64,000 nt of DNA from Micromonospora sp. NBC_01796 (lineage in GTDB: Bacteria; Actinomycetota; Actinomycetes; Mycobacteriales; Micromonosporaceae). Below the pieces are notes generated by a model. It was not told the DNA's origin. It ran no database searches and worked only from the letters and a program-made list of their open reading frames with translations. Positions 59,126 through 64,000 of the stretch are shown one piece after another. Both the position numbers and the translations under genes were made by a program. How positions within the stretch are numbered: the first letter of the stretch is position 1; each line of letters opens with the position of its first letter. The DNA is taken from the NCBI RefSeq assembly GCF_035917455.1, contig NZ_CP109078.1:4510001-4574000 (forward strand), given 5' to 3'.

Positions 59126-59983
59126 CTATCCCTCGGCGTAGACCTCGGCCACGACCAGCGCCGAGTTGGCCGACCCGTCGGTGATCGGATGCCACGAGCC
59201 CTCGTCGGCGGTCCACTGCAGATTCTCGAAACTGACCCGCTTCACCCCGTTGTCGCCGGCGTGCGAGACGAGCCAGTGGGCGTAACGCCAACCGGTCTGG
59301 ACACTGGCCGCGGGAACCGCGAGGCCGGTCAGCTCGGCCGGCACCGTGGTCTGCAACTTGCCCCAGTCCAGGTTCAGCCCGGTGGTGAGCGCGGTCGCGG
59401 CGGCGGCGCCGCGCAGCAGCGGTTCGTCGCCGACGGTGCAGGCGACGGCGCCGGTCGCGTTGCCCAGCAGGGCCCTGGTGAGTACGGCCGACTCGTCGGC
59501 CCACTTCTCGTACGCCTCCGGGAACGCCGAGCGCTGCACCCGCTGGGCGGCGTCGGTGACCCGCATCTGTTCCCAGCCCTTGACCTTCTTCAACGCGGCG
59601 TAGAACTTGTCCGCGGCGTACCGCGGGTCCCGGATCTTCTCCGGGGTGCCCCAACCCTGGCTCGGGCGTTGTTGGAACAGCCCGACCGAGTCACGGTCCC
59701 CGCCGGCCAGGTTCTCCAACCTGGACTCCTGGAACGCGGTGGCGAGGGCGACGACCACTGCCTGCTCCGGCATCTTGCGTTTGGCGCCGATCGCGGCGAT
59801 GGTCGCGGCGTTCGCCATCTGCTCCGGGTTCAGGTTGACCCGGCCGTCGGCCTCGACGGTGCAGCCGCGCACCGCCGACGGCAGCGGCAGCTTGCCGACG
59901 ATTTCGCGCGAGCCCAGGTAGACCCCGAATGCGGCAACCGCCGCGAGCGCCACGCCAGCCGCCACCATCGCTTGAGTCCGCAC
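59126..59983 (-). CDS. secreted lysozyme-like (SLT-fold) protein, often misnamed heavy-metal transporter
   Basis: About 285 residues. An N-terminal membrane/signal segment (about 5-25) leads to an external domain with AFQESRLENLAGGDRDSVGLFQQRP, in which Glu86 sits where lytic transglycosylases carry their catalytic acid. This and the SxGLFQ pattern indicate a cell-wall hydrolase fold, probably acting on peptidoglycan. GTG 59983 is preferred because AAGGGG precedes it by 5 nt; GTG 59989 is the alternative. The gap to the next gene (about 190 nt) holds no clear feature. Confidence 0.75.
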   Translation of the reverse strand: MRTQAMVAAGVALAAVAAFGVYLGSREIVGKLPLPSAVRGCTVEADGRVNLNPEQMANAATIAAIGAKRKMPEQAVVVALATAFQESRLENLAGGDRDSVGLFQQRPSQGWGTPEKIRDPRYAADKFYAALKKVKGWEQMRVTDAAQRVQRSAFPEAYEKWADESAVLTRALLGNATGAVACTVGDEPLLRGAAAATALTTGLNLDWGKLQTTVPAELTGLAVPAASVQTGWRYAHWLVSHAGDNGVKRVSFENLQWTADEGSWHPITDGSANSALVVAEVYAEG

Positions 59984-60180
59984 CCGCACCCCTTGCTCGT
60001 TCGTCGGCCGACCCCGTCTGTGCCGGTCCGCCGGCCCGTCGTGGGCCGGGGATGATCGGCGAACAGGGCCTAGCGTACGTCCCGACTCCGTACTCTCGGC
60101 CAGCCTTGTTTTCCCGGTAATCCTGTGCTCATCGGTCCTTCACCGGTTCCGTACCGGCGCCTGACATCGCGCGTTGCTGC

Positions 60181-60966
60181 TCAGGCCCCGGGTACCCAAC
60201 GAGCGGGCCGTTTCTCGCGGAACGCGAGGATTCCCTCCCGTCCCTCCTCGGAGAGGAAGTACCGGGTCGACAGGGCACCGAGTTCGGCGAGTTCGGCCCG
60301 CAGGTCCGTGGCGGCCGGTCGACGCAGCAGCTCCTTGGTCCCGGCCAGGGCGCCGGGTGCCCCCCGGACCAGCGCCGCACAGTACGCGGCCACGGTCTCG
60401 TCCAGCGCGTCCGCCGGCACCGCCCGGCTGACCAGCCCGATCCGCTCGGCCCGGTCCCCGTCGAAGGTCTCACCGGTCAGGTAGAGCTCGGCGGCGGCCC
60501 GGGGCTGCAACCGGGGCAGAACGGTCGCGGAGATCACGGCCGGGATCACCCCGATCCGTACCTCGGTGAAGGCGAAGGTCGCCTCGGACGTACAGACGGC
60601 GATGTCGGCGGCGGCGATCAGACCCAGCCCACCCGCGCGGGCCGGCCCGCCCACCCGGGCGACGACCGGTTTCGGGCACTCCCGCACCGCGGCGAGTACG
60701 TCGCCGAGCTTGCCGGCCGGCACCGCGCCGGTGCTGAACGCCGCCGCGGTCTCCTTCAGGTCGGCACCGGAGCAGAACACCGGCCCGGTGTGTGACAGGA
60801 CCACCGCGCGTACTGTGTCGTCTGTCACAGCGTCGTCCAGTGCGGCGAGGAGCTGGGTCATCAGCGGTGTGGAGAGCGCGTTGCGGTTGTGCGGGCTGTC
60901 CAGCGTGAGCGTGGTCACCCCGGGTGCGGTCGACACCCGGACGAGCGTGTCGGGGGCTGCGGTCAT
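60181..60966 (-). CDS. enoyl-CoA hydratase/isomerase family protein
   Basis: 261 residues of the crotonase fold. Oxyanion-hole segments are HNRNALS (about 26-32) and FCSGADLKE (about 64-72); ARAGGLGLIAAADIAVC is the CoA-binding helix. In many hydratases catalytic Glu residues lie in the segment EVRIGVIPA, present here. The substrate is unknown. ATG 60966 has TAGTGT 6 nt upstream on its strand. It is divergent from hemW with only 17 bp between starts. Confidence 0.88.
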   Translation of the reverse strand: MTAAPDTLVRVSTAPGVTTLTLDSPHNRNALSTPLMTQLLAALDDAVTDDTVRAVVLSHTGPVFCSGADLKETAAAFSTGAVPAGKLGDVLAAVRECPKPVVARVGGPARAGGLGLIAAADIAVCTSEATFAFTEVRIGVIPAVISATVLPRLQPRAAAELYLTGETFDGDRAERIGLVSRAVPADALDETVAAYCAALVRGAPGALAGTKELLRRPAATDLRAELAELGALSTRYFLSEEGREGILAFREKRPARWVPGA

Positions 60967-60983
60967 GCCGGCACACTAGTCGC
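60967..60983. promoter_or_regulatory. 17-bp shared divergent leaderless promoter
   Basis: For hemW, CACACT (60972-60977) ends 6 nt before ATG 60984. For the enoyl-CoA hydratase, TAGTGT (complement of 60973-60978) ends 6 nt before ATG 60966. The two -10 hexamers overlap almost completely. Confidence 0.5.
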
Positions 60984-62204
60984 ATGCCCGGCGTCCTCCC
61001 CGAAGGTGAACCCGTACCCGCTGACGGTTCGCTGCCCCGTACCGCCCTGACCGCCGTCGGCGACAGGGGGTTCGGGGTCTACGTGCACGTGCCCTTCTGC
61101 GCCAGCCGGTGCGGATACTGCGACTTCAACACGTACACCGCCACCGAACTCGGTGGTGGCGGCCGGGACGGGTACGCCGATTCGGTGCTGGCCGAGCTGG
61201 CGTTGGCCGGGCGGGTGCTGGGCGAGGCCCCGCCGCGCCGGGTGGACACCGTATTCGTCGGCGGCGGCACCCCGACCCTGCTGCCCGCCGACGAGCTGGC
61301 CCGGATCCTGGAGGGGATCGACCGGACCTGGGGGCTGGCCGCCGACGCGGAGGTCACCACCGAGGCCAACCCGGAGTCGGTGACCCCGGAGTCGCTCAAG
61401 ACGCTGCGGGCCGCCGGTTACACCCGGATCTCCCTGGGCATGCAGTCCGCCGCCGCCGGGGTGCTCGCCCTGCTCGACCGCAGGCACACCCCCGGTCGGG
61501 CGGTCCAGGCCGCCCTGGAGGCGCGTGACGCCGGCTTCGACCACGTGAACCTGGACCTGATCTACGGGACGCCGGGCGAGACCGCCGACGACTTCGCCGC
61601 GTCGCTGGCGGCGGTCACCGAGGCGGGGGTGGACCACGTCAGCGCGTACGCCCTGATCGTGGAGGACGGCACCCGGCTGGCCGGTCGGATGCGGCGCGGC
61701 GAGCTGCCGTACCCCAGTGACGACGTGGCGGCGGACCGCTACCTGGCCGCGGAGGCCGCCCTCGGCGCGGCGGGTTTCTCCTGGTACGAGGTTTCCAACT
61801 GGGCCCGCACCGCCGACGCCCGGTGTCGGCACAACCTGCTCTACTGGACCGGCGGGGACTGGTGGGGCCTCGGGCCGGGGGCGCACAGCCACGTCGGCGG
61901 CGTGCGCTGGTGGAACGTCAAACACCCCACCGCGTACGCGTCCCGCCTGGCCGCCGGTGAGTCTCCCGGCCACGCCCGGGAACTGCTCACCGGGGACGAT
62001 CAGCACGTGGAGGACGTGATGCTGCGGCTGCGCCTGGACTCGGGACTGCCGTTGGCCGGGCTCGACGACGCCGGTCGGGTCGGCGCGGAACGGGCCCTGG
62101 CAGACGGTCTGCTGAGCCGTCCCGAGTACGCGGCCGGACGAGCGGTGCTGACCCTGCGGGGCCGGCTGCTCGCCGACGCCGTGGTACGCGACCTGCTGCC
62201 CTGA
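60984..62204 (+). CDS. hemW: heme chaperone HemW (radical SAM)
   Basis: 406 residues. The radical SAM triad is CASRCGYC (Cys39, 43, 46) after VYVHVPFC, followed by GGGTPTLL and the HemN-like C-terminal domain with the HNLLYW segment. It binds heme and loads it on respiratory proteins; a CPO-type (HemN) role is less likely because HemW lacks the extra N-terminal region. Often near lepA and hrcA in actinobacteria, as here. ATG 60984 is leaderless-like. Confidence 0.92.
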   Translation: MPGVLPEGEPVPADGSLPRTALTAVGDRGFGVYVHVPFCASRCGYCDFNTYTATELGGGGRDGYADSVLAELALAGRVLGEAPPRRVDTVFVGGGTPTLLPADELARILEGIDRTWGLAADAEVTTEANPESVTPESLKTLRAAGYTRISLGMQSAAAGVLALLDRRHTPGRAVQAALEARDAGFDHVNLDLIYGTPGETADDFAASLAAVTEAGVDHVSAYALIVEDGTRLAGRMRRGELPYPSDDVAADRYLAAEAALGAAGFSWYEVSNWARTADARCRHNLLYWTGGDWWGLGPGAHSHVGGVRWWNVKHPTAYASRLAAGESPGHARELLTGDDQHVEDVMLRLRLDSGLPLAGLDDAGRVGAERALADGLLSRPEYAAGRAVLTLRGRLLADAVVRDLLP

Positions 62205-62220
62205 CCCCCGGTCGGGCGGG

Positions 62221-62258
62221 CGCTGGCTCGGGCCGGTCCGGACCGCCCCGAGCCAGCG
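62221..62258. terminator. bidirectional terminator between hemW and DUF4870 gene
   Basis: A 12-bp stem (CGCTGGCTCGGG / CCCGAGCCAGCG) with an inner palindrome of five more pairs after one C-C mismatch, between convergent genes. Confidence 0.85.
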
Positions 62259-62278
62259 GATCATGCTCGCCCGATGGC

Positions 62279-62956
62279 TTACTTCACCAGGCGGTACGTC
62301 ATCGGGTACTGGTAGAGGGTGCCCTCGTTCGCCCGGAGGCCGCCGATCACCGAGAACACGATGATCACGATCCAGACGATGAGGGGGAGCAGGCCGAGGG
62401 TGCAGATCCCGAGGATGACCGCGATCAGCATGACGATCGCCCAGGTGATCTGGAAGTTCAGCGCCTCGACCGCGTGTGCCCGTACGGTCGGCGACCTGTC
62501 ACCCTTGGCGAGCAGCGCGATCAGCGGGGCGACGAAGCCGACGGCGATGCCACCGAAGTGCGCGATCAGGGCCCAGGTCTTCTCGTCGCTGTTCGCGTAA
62601 CCGGTCGGAGCCGGGCCGCCCGGATAGCCGCCGCCCGGGGGGTAGCCGCCAGGGTTGTAACCGGGGGTGTAGCCACCGGGCGGCGGGTAGCCACCGCCGG
62701 CGGGCGGCGGGTAGCCACCCGGCGGGGGATAGCCACCCGGCGGGGGGTAGCCGCCGGGCGGGGGGTAGCCGCCGGCCGGCGGGGGTGCGCTCGGCGCGCC
62801 GTACTGCGGGGCGGCCGGGGGCGGCCCGTAACCGGGCGGGGGCGCCTCGTCCGGACTCGAGTACGAGCCCGGCGACGTGAACGGAGTAGTCGGCGGTTCC
62901 GGCGGCGGGTAACCGCCGGGGCCGCCCTCTCCGGGAGGGCGGGGTGGTTCAGTCAT
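62279..62956 (-). CDS. DUF4870 membrane protein with PPGGY repeats
   Basis: 225 residues. The N-terminal half (1-125) is Pro/Gly/Tyr-rich with about eight GGYPPP-type units; the C-terminal half is a DUF4870 domain (about 130-225) with three membrane segments (about 138-158, 172-190, 195-213) and YPMTYRLVK at the end. Unknown role; such repeats are found in membrane-organising actinobacterial proteins. ATG 62956 has TACCGT 6 nt upstream (leaderless); TTGGCG 18 nt further upstream fits a -35. Confidence 0.85.
   Translation of the reverse strand: MTEPPRPPGEGGPGGYPPPEPPTTPFTSPGSYSSPDEAPPPGYGPPPAAPQYGAPSAPPPAGGYPPPGGYPPPGGYPPPGGYPPPAGGGYPPPGGYTPGYNPGGYPPGGGYPGGPAPTGYANSDEKTWALIAHFGGIAVGFVAPLIALLAKGDRSPTVRAHAVEALNFQITWAIVMLIAVILGICTLGLLPLIVWIVIIVFSVIGGLRANEGTLYQYPMTYRLVK
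62622..62790. repeat. DNA repeat encoding PPGGY units
   Basis: Units of 18-24 bp of the type GGGTAGCCACCGGGCGG repeat about seven to eight times on the plus strand, inside the DUF4870 gene; always in frame. Confidence 0.75.
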
Positions 62957-63129
62957 GGGGTCACGGTAGGGGTATCGATCAAACGACGCCAACTACCACG
63001 AGTGACTTCACTGGACAATTGCCGACTGAAGCTGTTATGCCGACAGGGGGTCGGTTACCGTCCACCAGATCACTCAAGATCTCCGGCCGGGCTCGCGATT
63101 GATCATCGCAACCGGTCGGGCCCACGTCG

Positions 63130-63160
63130 TAGACTGGCACTCGTTACAGTCGAGTGCCAG
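63130..63160 (+). promoter_or_regulatory. CIRCE operator over the hrcA promoter
   Basis: CTGGCACTC-N9-GAGTGCCAG (63134-63142, 63152-63160) is a perfect 9-9-9 CIRCE inverted repeat, which HrcA binds. A TAGACT hexamer (63130-63135) overlaps its left end, so binding would block this promoter. It indicates autoregulation of the hrcA operon. Confidence 0.93.
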
Positions 63161-63207
63161 ACTGGTGGGCCGGGTGCTCGCACCGACCCGGTCGCAGGGA
63201 GGTGAGG

Positions 63208-64000
63208 ATGGGTCTCGACGACCGCAAGCTCGACGTGCTGCGCGCGATCGTGGAGGACTACGTTTCCACCCAGGAGCCGGTCGGCAGCAAGGCCCTGGTC
63301 GAGCGGCACCAACTGGGCGTATCACCGGCCACCGTCCGTAACGACATGGCCGTGCTCGAAGAAGAGGGCTACATCCGGCAGCCGCACACCAGTGCCGGCC
63401 GGGTGCCCACCGACCGCGGTTACCGACTGTTCGTCGACCGCCTCTCCCGGGTCAAGCCGCTCACCCCGGCCGAGCGCCGGGCCATCGAACGTTTCCTGGT
63501 CGGCGCCGTCGACCTCGACGACGTGGTGCACCGTACGGTCCGGCTGCTCGCCCAGCTCACCCGGCAGGTCGCCGTGGTGCAGTACCCGAGCCTGGCCCGT
63601 TCGTCCGTGCGCCACCTGGAACTGGTGCCGATCTCCACCACCCGGCTCATGTTCGTCATGATCGCCGACACCGGTCGGGTCGAACAGCGCCTGGTCGAGA
63701 TGCCCGCGCCGCTGCTCGCCGACGACGTGACCGACCTGCGCCGGCTGATCAACGAGAAGCTCGTCGGCAGCCGGCTCTCCGACACCCCGCCGCTGGTCCA
63801 GGCACTGGTCGACGAGGTCACACCCGACCTGCGTCCGGCCATGGCGACGCTGGCGACCGTCCTGCTGGAAACCCTCGTCGAGCGACACGAGGAACGGATC
63901 GCCCTCGCCGGGACCGCCAACCTGACCCGAGGCGGGCTGCTCGACTTCCAGGGCTCGCTGCGACCGATTCTGGAGGCGCTGGAGGAGGAGGTCATCCTGC
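63208..64000 (+). CDS. hrcA: heat-inducible transcription repressor HrcA (3' end beyond the window)
   Basis: 264 codons seen, cut by the window end; full-length HrcA is about 340 residues. The N-terminal winged helix ([52 protein letters not shown]) binds CIRCE; the HrcA core follows. It represses chaperone genes such as its own operon and groESL. ATG 63208 has GGGAGGTGAGG ending about 2-9 nt upstream. dnaJ would be expected next in this order. Confidence 0.95.
   Translation, partial: MGLDDRKLDVLRAIVEDYVSTQEPVGSKALVERHQLGVSPATVRNDMAVLEEEGYIRQPHTSAGRVPTDRGYRLFVDRLSRVKPLTPAERRAIERFLVGAVDLDDVVHRTVRLLAQLTRQVAVVQYPSLARSSVRHLELVPISTTRLMFVMIADTGRVEQRLVEMPAPLLADDVTDLRRLINEKLVGSRLSDTPPLVQALVDEVTPDLRPAMATLATVLLETLVERHEERIALAGTANLTRGGLLDFQGSLRPILEALEEEVIL

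Overview
The window is a high-G+C actinobacterial chromosome segment, most likely from a Micromonosporaceae member. Support for this: GTG starts and 4-bp GTGA/ATGA gene overlaps are common, -10 hexamers often sit 6-8 nt before the start codon (leaderless mRNAs), ileS is preceded by a translational T-box, IleS is of the long eukaryote-like type, the RNase E/G has a long Arg/acidic N-terminal region, and gene sets such as valS-folC-DUF4233-ndk, B12-radical SAM/DUF2344-rne-rplU-rpmA-obg, nadD-rsfS-GpgP-type phosphatase-degV-comEA-comEC-holA and lepA/hemW/hrcA are present. The genus assignment is an inference from gene content. Almost everything here is core chromosome; I see no phage, transposon, CRISPR array, tRNA or biosynthetic cluster.

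Layout. 1-3660: end of a ribosomal RNA operon (16S-23S spacer, 23S, 5S, UUCG terminator). 3.7-12.7 kb: a small membrane-anchored protein, then valS, folC, a DUF4233 membrane protein, a membrane-tethered VOC protein and ndk. 11.3-15.5 kb: a coupled SWIM-finger/DUF6493 pair followed by a minisatellite. 15.8-18.1 kb: AhpD-like protein and a Tat-exported PhoD phosphatase. 18.0-22.5 kb: a large inverted repeat, a G-run tract, a T-box and ileS, then plsC. 22.5-25.7 kb (minus): an Fe-S photolyase and a proline-rich paralogue of the 3.7-kb membrane protein. 25.9-35.3 kb: radical SAM protein, DUF2344 protein with an ATC start, RNase E/G, lipoprotein, rplU, rpmA, obg. 35.3-43.4 kb: GNAT, trpS with a possible attenuator, a FUSC membrane protein, a beta-hydroxyacid dehydrogenase, a DUF397 orphan and pepN. 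43.5-52.4 kb: nadD, rsfS, GpgP-like phosphatase, degV, comEA, comEC, holA and a coupled membrane protein. 52.5-64 kb: rpsT, a kinase-like protein, DUF4240, lepA, NUDIX, GlsB-type protein, MOSC, VOC, a lysozyme-like secreted protein, enoyl-CoA hydratase, hemW, DUF4870, and hrcA (cut by the window end) behind a CIRCE operator.

How the genes work together. Much of the window is translation and its quality control: rRNA, L21, L27, S20, three aminoacyl-tRNA synthetases, LepA, Obg, RsfS and RNase E/G. Regulation visible in the sequence includes tRNA-Ile sensing (ileS T-box), heat-shock repression (CIRCE/HrcA), possible Trp attenuation (trpS) and many apparent leaderless promoters. The least ordinary items are a two-member family of membrane-anchored proteins sharing a CG...C-x-WADHGS core, a glyoxalase-fold domain tied to the membrane through an Asp/Arg repeat, a SWIM/DUF6493 pair without obvious AAA/VWA partners, an ATC start codon, and a symmetric 17-bp divergent leaderless promoter between an enoyl-CoA hydratase and hemW. 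None of these amounts to a proven new system; they are the best leads here.
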